A DNA stretch of 64,000 nt from Terramyces sp. JEL0728 (lineage: Eukaryota; Chytridiomycota; Chytridiomycetes; Rhizophydiales; Terramycetaceae): contig JADIIU010000009.1 of assembly GCA_027603945.1 (NCBI GenBank), forward strand, positions 1 to 64,000, written 5' to 3'. The translations under genes and the position numbers were made by a program. The notes beneath the pieces are model-generated. The model searched no databases. It was not told the DNA's origin and saw only the letters and a list, made by a program, of their open reading frames with translations. Each line of letters opens with the position of its first letter. The first letter of the stretch is position 1. Shown piece after piece: positions 9,047 through 24,200 of the stretch.

Positions 9047-12000
9047 ATGTCCATAGAGTTTAAAAGTTCATCGTACGAACTTAGAATTGAAGAGCTTGGA
9101 GAAATTGTATGTTTTGACAGAAGAACAGATCCGCAATTGGTTGAAGTCCTTCTCGACACGTATGATGGGGTCCAAGGGATAGCAAACAGACTTAAATCCG
9201 ACGTTGAAACTGGAATTCCATTAAAGTATACTCACACTCATAACATGCCAACTAAATATGGTCAAGACGTTGGGCAGGATATGACTGTCATTGATCAAGA
9301 AGACAGAAAAGAAGTATTTGGAGAAAATATTATCCCTCCGCCGCGCTCTCTAACTATCCTCGAAATCGTGTGGGACACTGTCGTAGAAGACCCAATCCTC
9401 AAGATTTTAATTGTCGGTGCGGTACTTGTATTATCCCTTGGTACCGCGACTTGTCCTTCAGAAGGTTGGATTGAAGGTTTGGCAATTGTAATCGCCGTGT
9501 TTATCGTGCTATCAGTTACTGCTGGAAACGACTGGTCCAAAGATAGAAAGTTCAAGAAATTGATGCTGCTACAAACTGACAAAAGATGCAGAGTTATTAG
9601 GGGTGGTGTCAAAAACGAGATTTCTTCCTGGGATATTTTAGTTGGTGATGTCGTTGAACTAGTTGTAGGCGATGAAGTTCCAGCTGATGGAATTTACATT
9701 ACTGGCAACAGATTGATTATTGATGAATCGCCATTAACTGGGGAGACTCAGCCAATGAAGAAAAGCACAGAAATGCCATTCCTGTTTTCGGGCTGTCAAG
9801 GTAAAGTAATATCTTATGTTAGTTAGTGAAGGTAGTGGGCTCATGTTGGTCACTGCTGTTGGTGTTCAGTCTAGTGGTGGTAAAATCCAAGAATTGTTGA
9901 ATGCTTCTCAAGATGAAATGACCCCCTTGCAAGAAAAACTCAAAGATGTTGCAATTTTAATTGGTAAAGTTGGTGTAGCTGCAGGTGTTATTACATTTAT
10001 TGGATTGGCTGTTCGTTGGGGTATTGATATCGCAAACAGCGTTCCGGTCGCCAGTACCGCGTGCAATGCTTCAAGCGGCGGATATTCTGTCCTGGATCGC
10101 TTATCTTCAATAGTCGAAGATTTTGTAATTGCAATTACTGTTATTGTGGTAGCTGTTCCAGAGGGGCTGCCATTGGCCGTAACTCTTGCCCTCTCTCTTT
10201 CAATGTTCAAAATGATGCGTGATAACTGCTTTGTTCGTCATTTAGATGCATCTGAGACAATGGGCCAAGCAACAACTGTCTGCACCGACAAAACCGGGAC
10301 GTTGACTTACAACAGGATGTCTGTAGTTAGAATCATGGTCGGGGATCGTATCTATAAAGGTGAAGGGTCTGGAGACAAGGATGCTATGCCATTCTCTCCA
10401 AAAACCTTTCCAAATGAAATCCGAAGTGTTTTAACAGATGGTATTTGCATCAATTCAAACTGTTTTATCAAAAATGAAGAGCTACTTGACGAACCTGGAG
10501 TGTTGCCGATATTTGTAGGCTCAGCAACAGAAGGCGCATTATTGGTATTTTCTCGAAAGATTGGCATCAACTACAAGAATGTGCGCCATAAACTAAAGGT
10601 GGTTGAAAATGGTGTCTGGTCTTTCTCTGCAGACAAAAAGCGAATGTCGACTCTAATTGAACATGACAAACACTACCGATTGTTTACCAAAGGCGCTTCA
10701 GAAATTATCTTGTCTCTCTGCACCAAAGTATTGAATTCCGAAACGATGGAGGTTGCGCCAATTACTGCAAACGAAATCTCTATTATCAGCAAGAATATCA
10801 AAGCCTGGGCTTCTGAAGGATTAAGAACATTCGCACTTGCTTACAAAGATATCACCACCAAATACGATAGCAGCATTGACGAAAACATTGATTCGGATTT
10901 GATTTTTGTTGCTCTGATTGCCATTAAAGATCCGCTAAGAAAGGAAATACCTGGTGCTGTGGCAATGTGTCAAAAAGCTGGACTGGTAATTAGAATGGTA
11001 ACCGGTGATAATATCCTTACAGCGACAAAGATTGCCAAAGAATGCAACATTTTCCATGGAGATGGAATTGCTTTGGAAGGACCAGTTTTTAGAACAATGT
11101 CTGATGAAGAAAAGCTGGCCATTGTGCCTAAACTTCAAGTAATATCTTGGTAACTTTAGGTATTGGCAAGATGTTCGCCGGCAGATAAATTTGAATTGGT
11201 AACTTTACTGAAATCTTTGGATGAAGTTGTTGCAGTGACAGGAGATGGCACAAACGACGCACCTGCTTTGAAAGCGGCAGATATTGGATTTTCTATGGGC
11301 ATTTCTGGGACGCAAATTGCGATGAATGCTTCTGATATCGTGTTGCTGGATGATAATTTTGCCTCTATTGTCCAAGCCATTCGGTGGGGAAGGAATGTTC
11401 TTTGCACAATCAGAAAGTTTTTACAGTTCCAACTTGGCATCAATTTGGCTGCTGTAATTGTCACATTTTTAGGCTCAGTTATCACAGGTTCTTCTCCTTT
11501 AAGCACTGTGCAGTTGTTGTGGATAAACTTGATCATGGATTCGTTTGGGGCAATCGCGCTTGCTTCAGATGAGCCAGATGCTAATATTTTAGACGCAGCC
11601 CCACAAAGAAAACAGGATCCTATGCTGACCAACGGAATGAAAGAATACATATTGCTGCAAACTGTTTACCAAACAATAGTTTTAATGTTCCTGATCATCT
11701 GGGGCGATGCTGTAATTCCAAACTACCATACCGATGCAAACGCTTTGCTTGGAACCCCTTCGCTCAGAACAAAGACTTTGATTTTTAACTCATTCATTCT
11801 TATGCAACTTTCAAACCTGGTTTGTGCTCGCAATATCAACGGGGAACTGAACATGTTTATCGGATTTTTCAAAAACAAATACTTCCTAATGATTCTATGT
11901 GTTATCATTTTGGTGCAGCTATTCGCAGTTTGCGTTGCATACAGCTTGTTTAACTGCATACAGCTGTCGTTAACAGAATGGGGGATTTGCTTTGTTTTCA

Positions 12001-12236
12001 TGGCTATTAACATCCCTGTAGTTTTCATTGAAAGAATATTCAGCAAGATATACTATACAATCCAGAAGAAGAAGCAGCAGAGAAAAGTATTGGTTGAAAA
12101 AACAGACAAGCAATCTTACACCGCGATTGTTCAAACTGAACGAGACTTTACTGGCCCAGACCATGTAATTAATATGCCAGCAGCAAACTTGCCAGATATC
12201 AGGACCGCACCGAGAATGATGCCTCTAAATGATTAA
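9047..12236 (+). CDS. PMC1: P-type Ca2+-ATPase, PMCA/PMC1 type
   Basis: Type IIB calcium pump of 1,048 residues that exports Ca2+ to the vacuole or outside. Exons 9047-9800, 9823-11138 and 11160-12236 join through 22- and 21-nt introns. Hallmarks: actuator motif LTGET, PEGLPLAVTLAL in the fourth membrane helix, phosphorylation site CTDKTGTLTYNRM with Asp at about residue 407, nucleotide-binding FTKGASE, and hinge motif TGDGTNDAPALKAADIGFSM. The region WDTVVEDPILKILIVGA begins the first helix. The tail after the last helix is about 60 residues, much shorter than an animal PMCA calmodulin-binding tail, so it is closer to yeast Pmc1. Whether it is vacuolar or at the plasma membrane cannot be read from sequence. 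Confidence 0.95.
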
Positions 12237-12294
12237 GCTTATTTAAACTAATATACTTTTCTTTTAAAATCAGCTGGGATTTATTAGTTGAATA

Positions 12295-15200
12295 CTAGTT
12301 GGATTTTTTGGTCAAATTTACGTTTTTTTCCAAATTAGTCTTTGCAATGGTCTGCAGTGCTTCTTCTTTGCGAAGAGCAATTGGTGAAGTTTCAGACGTT
12401 TGTTCCACTTTCAGTTTATCAACAGCCATTGAAATTCTGTTTGTATACCATTTCTTGTTCTTTGGCTGAAGAGTCTCAGGAATTGCTGGCGGCCGCACAA
12501 CGAATGGTCCTATTTCTGGCCTTGCAACATTAGGCTCGATAGCAGGTATCCACTGGAATTCTTGACTTGGCAATTTTAAGCCAATTCTGATAACTGGCAG
12601 CAAAACTTTCCACAGGTTTTGATCGGTTTCAGCCAAACGTTCTTCTTGCTTTGCTAAATCGTATTTTGTTTCAATTGATTCTTCTGCCCTGACAAAAGTT
12701 TTCATCGCTTCAAATTCTATGGACGTGTGTATGGTAGCGGACACTTGAACTACAATGCATTTGTTGATGTACAGATTTTTGGTCTTTACAACAAATGCAA
12801 ACGCATCTGCACCGTCAATTAATCCCTAATGTAAATCGAATATTACCTCTATGATAACAAAGATTTTTTCTTTCTTGTGGGGCGGGATTCTACAGTTGCA
12901 TGGCACAACAGAATACGAAATCTTCTTTTCAGTACTTAAATACAAAAAGTTGTCCGTTAAAGGATCGCCCTTCATGTCGAATGCACCCAGTTCCAAATAT
13001 GTATCGCCAGAGTTTTCAATTTCAAACATCTTTCTAACTTTTGTTTTCGAGCTGATTTTGTTGAATTTGATTTGGATTTTTGATACTTCAACTCCTCCCA
13101 ATTCAGCTGATATCTTTGTTAAATCCAGATCGTCATCTAATGGAGTGATGTTTTCCCCCCCAACGTGGAATCCAAAGTTTCCTCCTTTACCTGCAAAAAT
13201 GATATGTTCTAACGCAACAATCTCGTTCCTGTTGCTGACTGGCCGTTCTGCAGGTGTCCCAAGACGTATGTCTTGCCAGGTCATTGGAATTTCGTGCTCG
13301 GTATATTGTGTATCCCCGGCCGCACCTTCTTGGATTTCATCCAATTGATAAAAGGTAATCTTTCCAGTTTCGACAGCCATTTCGTCTTTTGGCAGATAAA
13401 GCACTTTAACAACTTTGATTTCCCCTGGAGCAAGGTCGAACTCTGTTATTGTTGAAAAAAAGTTGGGATTATTTGACCTTGGCCGCACTCTCATTCTCAG
13501 TTCCGTTGGGTTGTGCACGGTCACTTCTTTATATTCCGGTTCTTTTAATCCTACTATGCCAAAATCAGTTTCTGGCGTGCTGACTTCCAACTTTGGGCGA
13601 ATCGAATTCCCGAGCAGCAGCATAGAGAATTTTTCATTTTCAACTTCAAATATTGCTTCTGCTTGATATCTAACGTCGTTTTGCGGAACAAAGTGCATTT
13701 GAATTGTATTTTCGTGGCTGGGAACAGCGATACCTTCGCTAGGCATACCGATGAAGAAAATATCCTTATAATTGTCCTCTACAGTCAACTTCCAACTTTT
13801 TGGCCGTTTGGAAGGATTTACAAATGAAAAGGTTCTGCTTGTCTGGTTTTGGACAAAAATAGATCCAAAATCTATTTCGTTGGGAATTTCAATTGTTTCC
13901 CCAATCTAATTTTAATATGTCTTACGTCTATCAAGGTTGCAGAAATTGGCATCAACAGCCTTTCTAGATAGTCAATTTGAGTATTAATCGAAATCATAGC
14001 TTCTCCAAACACACTTTTTTCCACAATGCTCTGGATTTCGTTCTCAGTTAGAGCTTTTACATTAAACTGAATATCTCCACTTGCCCCTGCATCGATATCC
14101 TGGTTATAACTTTCTATATCAAAGCGCTAATTTAACTCTCTATTACCACCAGTCCTTCTTCCACGTTTTCCAGTTCTATTTTGAACTGAAGCAAGAAGCT
14201 ATTTGGATTGAAAACAAAATATTTTTTTGAAGCACCTTTATCCATATGCTGTATTAAATTAGAACCTTACCACAAGTCCAAAATCAATTTTTACCACAGA
14301 AGGTGTTGTTCGATAATCGCTGGCCTGAACTGTTCTATATAAAATTGCCAATGGCAAAATTTGAATGAGATATTTTATGGGCACAAGTGCAAGGACTGTT
14401 TCTTTCCTTCTGATCTGCAGTGCATAGTTTTGAGGAATTCCAACAGGCAGAGAGTTGACAAAATCACTGTCAATTAATTCTCCAGATATATATTTTGGTT
14501 CTATGTAGAATGTTAGCAGAATCTGAGCAGATGAGCGTTCGTCTTCCCTTGCATTTCTTTCCAGCGTGAGGGCAGTTTGGTTTGTTTTCACAAATTCGCA
14601 CTCTGCCAAGGTGTTTGGGTCGATGATTGAAATTTCCAAGTCCAAATTCAACTTGCAATCATTTTCAATTACAACCTTTGTTAAATATAAGGTACTTCTT
14701 GTTCAATCATTTCTGCAATGTTCATTGGCCCAAAATCCAAAACAGGAGAAAGTCCTTCTTGATATATCGCTACGGGTTCAGATGCCGCTTTGGCCACAAA
14801 TGTAAACTCTCCCACTGAGGTTTGAATTATTACGCTCGTTTCGTAATCAAAATTCATTATGCCAGTAAAAGTCATTGTCAAATTTACTCTGCTCTCTGCT
14901 TTAATTTCTCCTTGCAATGGCGATTCAAAAGAAAACTCTTCCACATTATCCCATGGGCCAACGCTGTATACACAAGGTGCGGTGCCTGGATTTGAAAATA
15001 TTACATCAAGGCTTTTCTTATCTCCAATTCCAATTAATCCAAAGTCTAGCAATGGGGTATCTACCGCGAACATTGGTTTTCCTACACCGCCCTGCAATTC
15101 CAATTGGGAGAATACCACCCAGTTGTCTTGATCCTCTTCCTAGCCATAAAACAATAATTACTGAGCATTTTTCAATTACCAGTTGCGCATTTTGGAGATC

Positions 15201-18200
15201 GTCGCCCCTTCCTTGCACTGCCTGGAAGATTGCTTGAATCATGCCTGACGCGTTTGGCTCCAAAGTTCCACCTGTGTGAGAAACCATTTACTTTCACTTC
15301 CTTCATCAATTTTCCAATCCAAAATTTCATCTTTCCCAAGGCTGTTCAATATTTTTGCTCTGTAGTGAATTTTCTTGTTGCTAAAGTTGGTAATTTTTCT
15401 GTTGGTAATCATTGTTTCGCCAGCAACTATTCTGCCAATGTTTATATCTTCCTGATTATCTAACGCCATTTCTGCAGAGTAATACCTGAATTGGAAAGGA
15501 AATTCAGCACTGGCTGGCTCAAGCAATTCTGTAATTGCAATCAATTTTCCTTCGACTGTTGTATCTTTTCCGAGACAGACACTTACGGCAATTTCCACCT
15601 CTTGGCTTGGGGCCAGAGCTTGTCCGATTTCCCATTCACTGAATGAGAGATTGAATGATGCAGCTAATTTTGCGGGTTCCCATCTGAGTTCTAGCGGAAT
15701 ATCAATATTTCCTGTATTTTTAAACAATAACGTCCGTGACTGTTCAACATTAACGGGAGTATTTTCAAAATTCAAGTTTCCTGAATAACTCCAGGACTTT
15801 AAAATAGATCTTCCCTTTACAGCAATAGACTGAAGCCCAGATTTAACTGTTCCGGTCGTAAATAAGAGATTATCCCTCAACTTTTCTACTGCTTCCGGTA
15901 TATAAATAATTTCCATTACACTAGTGTTTCCAGGCTCGATTTTAATCTCCCCGTTTATTCTCTCCACAATTATAGTAATGTTTTTGTTTGGATGGCTGAC
16001 TTCCAACAAAGCGTCTATCTGGCCAACATTTTTCACTGTAATTTTCTTTCGATATTGTAGTCCAATCAAGCAATTTCCAAAATCCAATCCATTGAAATCA
16101 CGATCTTCTTGGCAGTGATATTGAAAGTCTAATTTGGAAACACCACCCTCTCCCCGTATCGCCATAACAGTAGGGCCGTCTTTCCATGCCATCTTTAAAG
16201 TTGCAAGATAATAACCTTCTCTTTGCGGATTAAAAGTAATTGTGATATGCGTCTTATATGTTGGATCAGTCTTTCCAGCCTGAGGATCAATCCTAAACGA
16301 AGAAAGGTCAGATTCGTTCTTTGAAAGCATATCTAGATCCCAGGCACCCTCGAACGATCCTACGTTGTTGATGAAAACCTTCTTAGTAGCAAGCTGCCCC
16401 TTTGTAACAAGCCCAAAATCTATTGAATCGTTTGACAATATCAATTCTGGATTTCCAATGGATCCTGTTAATGCAAACGAGAATATTTCTTCTTCGTTTG
16501 ATGTCACTGAAAACCCTTGTCTATAAAATCCTGATGTGATACCAGTAAAGGTTGCAGAGATATTCACCGATTCTCCCGGTGCTAATATTCCAGTAGCATT
16601 CTCTATATTAAAGAACTCGGTTATTGTATCGCTTGAGTTCTTTGGAATAACAAAATCTGATTTGGTCGGCACAATGCTGTACTCCAAAGAAATATTTCCT
16701 TCGTTCGGAAGATTGAATAAAAGGGTTGAGTTTGTTCTTTCACCCCCACAAATTAAATCTAGAGGATAAACATTATTTTCAAATTTCCACACTGATTGAT
16801 TGTGCAATTCGATAGTTTGCAAGATAGAGTCAATTGCGATTGCAGACATGTGCAACTTTTTTAAGGACTGTTGTAACAATTCCCTGTTCGGTAGCCAGGC
16901 ATCATTAATTAGCTTTGTTTTCACTGTTTTTATAGTCGTTTTGGTGCTGGCCATAAATTTGGCTATAATTCCTTGAAGCTGCCCAATTTTTTCAGGTTCT
17001 TCTTCTGCAATTTCCAAAGATACACCAAATTTCTGGGCTGCTTCTAAAATTTTTTCAAATTCTCCTCGATGATGTTGAATTTCACGTAGATTCATCATAT
17101 CTTTGACACCACTAACTACCGCATCGTTATTGTTGTCGCCAATGCTTTTTGCAATTGTTTCTGCTCTTTCTCCAAGCTTTGTGCCATCATCTTTTTTTCC
17201 TGGGAGAGGTTGTTTTCTTCCTTCGGTAGTTTCTTTATCGATTGGAGCTCCCAATTTTTGTTCCGCAGATAAAGATTCTCCTTGACCCGATACAGCTATT
17301 TGCTTGTCTGCAGTGATCAAGCTGTCTGAGAGCGACTTTACACCGTGAGGAGTTTCTGCTGTGGTTATTCGAGAGTCAAATTTGAAATCTCCGCTTGCAG
17401 GTTCGGATTGAATTCCACGACTATCGAGAGAGTGTCCTTCGAGACCATCGTATCTGTTTGATGTTGGTGTAGTTACAAGAGAATATGAATTTGAACCGGA
17501 TTCTTGTGAATCGCTCTTTCGGAACACCCTTCTTCCAGGGTGATAATTTCCAAAACTTCTTGAGCTTCTACTCGAGGAGAGCGAAGAATAAGGTTTGTGG
17601 TCTGCGGATACACCAATTTGTGGAGTACCGGCTCGAGATTTCATCAGGGCTTCATAGGAGTATGCAGGATCGAGCTGAGTAATCGCGTTTTCGATTTCCT
17701 CCTCCATCCTGTTTAGTTCTTCCATAAATCCTTTCGATGACGTTCTGCTATCAGTTGTTGGGGTAGGCACCATCGAAAGTTTGTCAGGTGCTGTTCTGCT
17801 TGTTCTCGGTTTGACTCCAGATGTTTCTTTCCTTGGTATTGCAGAAGTATCGATGGCCGCTCTCTTGGTATTGCTTTGAAGAATTTCGACTTCTGCGGTC
17901 TTCAATCCCGCCAAACACTCGTACAGATTATCTATATGGTTTTTAATCAAGTTCTTTGTAGTTTCTAAGGTGTTGGTTGGTAATTCAGGGGCAGTTTTCT
18001 TTGACTTGGCTTGCTTTTTATCGCTTTTCGGGGTTGCAATTTGTCTTGCATAATTGGTCGTTACAACTGGCGCCTTAATTTTGACAATTGCCTGTCCACC
18101 AATTGCCTTAACCTGAATAGTGTGCTTTTCCCCAACTTTGGTTGAAATTTCAAATATTGCCTGATAATTGGTCGCATAGTCTTTTGGAAGGACCGAAATT

Positions 18201-21200
18201 TTCAACGCCAGCATTTCCCCAGAGGCAATTACTCCATGAGTTGGCTCCACAAAGAAGAAATCAAAATCCTCCATATGTATAGGATTCCCATCTTTAATCA
18301 TTTCTACCCATTTTACCTCAAACTCTATTTGATCCAAACCGGTGTTGGCTATGTCGACAAAAGTGTGATGGGTTTGACTTATTGTAACTATACCAAAGTC
18401 GACTGATCTTTGTTCCTTCATGATTTTTAGGTAAGGGACACCGACCACACCAAAGCAAACCAGCTTCATCAGCCCTGCATCAGTCCAGAAGGAAATCGCA
18501 CTATCTAATAGTTCATAGTCAATTGGGCTGAATTTAATTTGCAGTATAATTGAATCTTTAGGTGGGATATTTCCATTGTTTATGTTTAAAGAGATGATGG
18601 ACGATTCGCACTCTGCTTTCCAAGTGCACGGTGCATTGCCGTCATTTGCAATTTTAAAGTCGACTACCTTATTAATTCCAATATAAGTTGTCTTAAAGTC
18701 AACCTCTCCACTTTGCATTTTAAATTCAGGGTACCCTGTCGAAAATCGTAGAGGAATATGCATTAATTCTACCTTGCTGTTTGGTATCCGCTTCCATTTG
18801 ATTACTATTTCACCGGGTTTTCCGTCCTTCTTCTTGCATTGGCATAGGATTGTTTTTTCAACAGTTTGGCCGCTGGCTATCACTCCTTCACAGTCGAAAG
18901 GATCAGGACTATTCTTTATGGAGAAGGTATGATTATCTTGAACAATATCAAGCTCATATACACAATCTAAAATCCCACGGTTGTACATATGCTATGTTTA
19001 AGGACAATTTACCAAAGTTCTTTCTGCTACGACATCGAGCTTTAAGTTGCCAAAATCTATTAGTTCGTCTGTGACCAGTTCTGCACTTGCTCCCGTGCCT
19101 GACAGCTTTATCTCTAATGCTCCAAATTGGTGAACAAACTCTGCAACCCCCAAGTATTGGGTTTGCTCACGCTGAGGGTGAAATTCAACTGGTATCTCTA
19201 TGATCGAATTTCCTGGAAGGTACCACTTTCTCAGATGAACTGTGAATTCAGGACTAATTTTGCTGAGCGTTAAATTTTGTGGCAAGGAAGATCTGTTTGC
19301 AGCTTTAAGTATCTTGACGGACGAAAATTCACTTTTCTGAGTTGAAGTTGATACTCCATAGCCCGGTTCAGTGCTACTCTTGAGGAATTGGTTTTCAGAA
19401 TACATTTCAGCTGGTAGGAAACCAAAGTTTATATTGTAAGGGGTAATTTCTAGCGGGATATATGGTTGGCAGTTAAGTTCTATCGTACAGTATTCAACCA
19501 GATTATCCATATGTCCTAATTCGACTTCTTCGCAAATCGGCACGTAGCAAAACGATAGCTCGTCCGCACCTTCTTCGTGGTAATTGACAGCAAACCCAAC
19601 TCTAAAAATAAAGCTAGAAAGCGGGGGTAAATCCGGTAACGACAGCTGCGAAGTCGAAACACTGAAATCTAAGATATCAGAAACTGGGATTCGTTTTCTA
19701 TTTGGATCTGTTTTCACTTTGACTATAGTACCCGCTATTCTCTTGGACGATATTCTTTTACTATTTCCCAACAAGAATTTGAAAACCTTGATTTTTCTTC
19801 GCACTGCCCTCCAATAGTCTCTCCTAATGTCCAGCTATAATTAACCGTTCATTACCGATGGAGTCTCAGTGTTGCTAACGACTGGTGTTACACCTAGGAA
19901 CTCCAGCCTTACCCTCGAAGGATTGGATGAGGTTACTCCTTTTAAATTCAGTGAAATGGATCCTTTGTTTTGAAGATGGATTTGTGTCCAAACAATATTT
20001 CCGTCCAGCTGTAATCCAAAGTCGATTGGCTTGTCCATATATTCTTCACATACAAGTTGAGCTGTCCCACCAACTCCTGTCAAATTTACACAATATAGTT
20101 TCTGATTTGCAAACACCTGCATTACTGCATTAACTTTTCGATGTTCGGTTGGATTGAAAAATACTTCTACAATTTGGTTTGATTTCGCAGGAATAGTGAA
20201 TTTTTGGGGTGCAATTGAGAATGGAGCTCTCACCAGAACGTTGACATCCAATTCCTGACTGCCGTCGTTTTGCAGAAAGAGTTTTTTCCGAGCCATGTGG
20301 AATATTATTGTACTTCCAAACTCAATTGTCTCTGGCAATCCATTCAAAATTGTATATAGTGCAACTCCTTTTAAAATAATCGTCCCCAGCCGCAAACTTT
20401 TTACATGCGAAGTAGGATCTATAAATATTTCACATTTGGTTTCAAAAGACCCTGAAACTTCAGTGGAAAACCTAAATGGTACAACAAATGTTTCCCATTT
20501 GTTCAGTTCGCCTCTTGCAACAGGCATTTCGAATGCCAAAGTTTTTCTTGCAGAAGGAGCAACTTTGATTGACCAATGATACCTAAAATTGTAAGGATTG
20601 CAAAGCATCAAATGTCTAGTACAGTCCGGATTGCAGTCTCCAGATAGCTCTATTTTCCCGAAATCAAGCACGAACTGTTGCTCAACGTGATTTTGAAATG
20701 GAAGGAGCATAAACCCAAGACCCAGTCTTTTTACAATTTGAGTTGAACTGTGCAGATAATTTCCAAAATCTGCAGCAGCAGCAAATCCAACTACTGTTAC
20801 CAAAGTTCCAACGTTGGCAGGAGGATTAAAGTAGTTGTCCAGTCTTTGTAACTCGCCCGGCTCTAATTCTTTTTGCTTTGGATCCAAAGTAAACCCCGAT
20901 GAAGAAAAAAACCGGACTTTTTTAGTTGTGCTTCCTCGGTTTTGGATTGTCAAAGACTGGGGAGAAACGCTGAAATCCCCAACCGTATCGCAGACATATG
21001 GATCTGCTTTGAACATGACTTCATAGTTGGCGTCAGATGGGGTTGGGAGTATATCCTTTGCTTCATCTACCCACATTTCTTCGGTATATTCCAATTTTAA
21101 AGTTCGTGTGCGCGAAAACCAATTCAAAACTTGTTCGAAAACTGGATGGATTTTCACATCCGCGTTTTCATTTCGAGGTTCAATGCATGTGCCTATCAGG

Positions 21201-24200
21201 TAGAGCTCTTTTCCCTTCATAGTTGCATCCAAAACTTTTCTTGTGGGATGTGTCATCAGCATTTTAACTTCCTTCATATAGCATCCTGTCCTGAAGGGCT
21301 GAAACTTGAATGTGACCGGAACTATAGAAAACGCCTGGACCTCCATCAAGTTTTGTTCGGTAAAGTTTTGCGAGACAGTGATCTGCTTAGCTTTGTTTGG
21401 TTCTTCGATGAAATCCGGAAAATACAATTTTATATCGTATTGTGATTCATTTACTACTACTGTGCTCAATGTTACAGTCTGGGAAAGTCTGACTGGTTTG
21501 AAGAAAGCATAATCGTATAGGGGGAGGTAGATTGGATGTCCAACATACGCAGATATGTTGACTGCCATATTATCAAAGTCTTGACAGGAAATCTCCAGGA
21601 CAGAGGTATAATTTCCTCTTGCTTGAAACTTTAGGCTGTTATAAGTAAATACAATGTTGATCGAGCTTGCACTTCTAGGGGCTACACGGACAAGATACGG
21701 ACAGGATATAAGTTTATCATATGAAAATAAACTACAAGTTATTGGGTCGTATCCCCAATTGAGAATAGTCAGACATCGTGTTTGCTGTATATCGTCCAAA
21801 GTGCAAATGCCAAAATCTAGTGTGTGCGATATTTTTCGTTGCGTTGGGTCTATTTGGGCGGCTGTAATTGACTTCATGATTTGCATTTCAAATGGGGTTA
21901 ATCCTGATGTATTAATGTCAGTTTGGTTGGACTTGTCTACTTTTTTGATCAGCTGAGTTCTTTCAAACGACAATGCTGTTATGCCAAGAGATGAGTTTTT
22001 CTCATTTTCAGGATATATAGCCATAGGCATATCAGTAGTTCCAACGAGCTGAACCAGTATTTCCTCTCCCCCCGGTCCGTGAAAGATAATATTCTCTGAC
22101 ACTCTTCCAGGAGCTTTGGGGTAGAAAATAATTGGAATTTTCAAAGTTTCCAGCGCTTTTAATTTAATAGAGTCATAGTCTATTTGGAATGAGTAGCTGT
22201 ATCGATCTCTGATGGTTACTTTTTGTCCTTGTTCATTTTCCATTGATTTTCCAAGTTGGACATTTAGGGTAATCTGATATTCAGCCAGGTTTTCAATGTG
22301 GATAAATAGCTCTTTCTTTTTCATTGGCAACACCCATCCTGCATCAATAAATGTTGGTGATATTTTGAAAAATTTCTTTTTCATTGCTGATATCTTTGAT
22401 GTAGCCATTTTTCGCCCATAGCGGTCAAACACATGTAAACCGCCGTCACAGTTGGTGCTCTTCATTGACAACGGATAAAAGGTCACCGCAATTTCGTGCA
22501 CACCTTCTCCCTGGAGCTTAAAGTGGAAGTCTTTGATTGAAAATACATTTGGGGGTTCAACAGCAATGAAATATTCTCGTTCAGTATAGTCCCCTCTCCC
22601 TGCTTTGAATCTTAGAGCGATGGTTTTAGTCATTGGCGCTCGTGAACTGTGAAAATCACAATGGGCCGGTTCCGTTACTATTCTAATCGGCTGGGGCTTC
22701 AAGTGTGAGAATGCCAATCCTTCCCGAAGAAAATCAGAAAGATTTAGTGGATCGTCAACACAGCTAAAATCTTCGACATTAAAGTTTACTTCTTGGTGAT
22801 AATTTGAGGATGCATGACCAATCATTCGGGTATGTGAATCAATAATCTTCTTGCGAAGGGATCCATTGTGTTCTTGGAGGTTTTTGTACAGCTTTTGCAG
22901 GAAATACGCTTCTAATTTTCGATATTGTAAACTGGCGGTATTGGTTTGCTTGATTAACAAAGGTAGCAAGTCTTCCCAAGCGTCGTTTTCTTGTGGTTCG
23001 CGAAAATCATCACGAAATAGATATGGAAGAGCAAACGTGCCTTGCTGTCTAATAAGTGACGGAATGTCATAGAATGGAACTCCATCTACTGTAAACCCAC
23101 TTGGGCTAGGCAACGTGAAACCTCTTGGCACATAAAATGGATTCCCGTCATTATCATAGCCAGCAAGCAAATTCTTTTGTGTGAATTCCGATTGAGCATT
23201 CTTCTTTTCTACCGAATAATATCTGTTGCCTTTTAGAGTAATCCCTGCGGGCAGAGCCTTGACTGACGGCGTTCTGCCATAGTATGGAATTAGTGATTGA
23301 GAGTAACTAACAGGCATCGGGGGCATGTTGACAGGAGGCGTAAAATATGGCTCGCCTGTTGCTGTGTAGTTATTTGGAACTGGGAAAGAGAAACACTCTG
23401 TAAAAGTTCCGACAAATGACTGTTTCCTTGAAGAAAGAGATTCTCTGTAGCTTTCAACGGCCTGCGACTGATTAGGAGTTGCAAAATCAAGACCATCAAC
23501 GAAATCTTCATTAATCACTTTGAGCTGTATAGCCTTCCAAATTGCTTTATCTTCATTGCCTTTAATGTATACATTAAAAATAGCTCCGTCGTACAGCCCA
23601 CCACTAAATTAGTTATGCTTACACATCATTAATTCCTTTTTGCACAACAATATTGCTTGATTCTTCGTCTACACTTTCCACAATAGTCGAGATACGTCGC
23701 AATTTGGGTCTGTGCGGTTCAATAATATCCAGAATCACAGGCGCTCCCAAAGGAAAATCGGTTTCCATTTCTTGCGCTTTCAAACCCCTATGTTCAATAG
23801 TAATGTACGGTAGTTTACATGGATATAAGCATGTATGTCTATTTGGAGTAGTTCCTTCAGGATTACAATGCTCTTTCGGGATGTCGTCGATAGCTCCGAT
23901 GGTTACGTAGTCCTGATAGTAATTCCTTTCGCTCTGAGTAGTGGGTTTGGTAGTATTTTGTGGTTTTCCGATAGGTCTTCCATAAATAGGTGAAATAAAA
24001 GTCATGTTTCTATCTATTTTTTCCGGATCAAAACCTGGATACGGACAAATTAAAGTAAACCCTGGTGGGCAAGCGCTTCCATCCAATTCATCGGACTTTG
24101 TTGGTATTCGCGAATATCCTTTTGGGATTTCATCCGACTCTTTCCATGTTGATGGATCTTTTGGCACAATGAATCTTTTATTTCCCTCTTCTATTTTTTG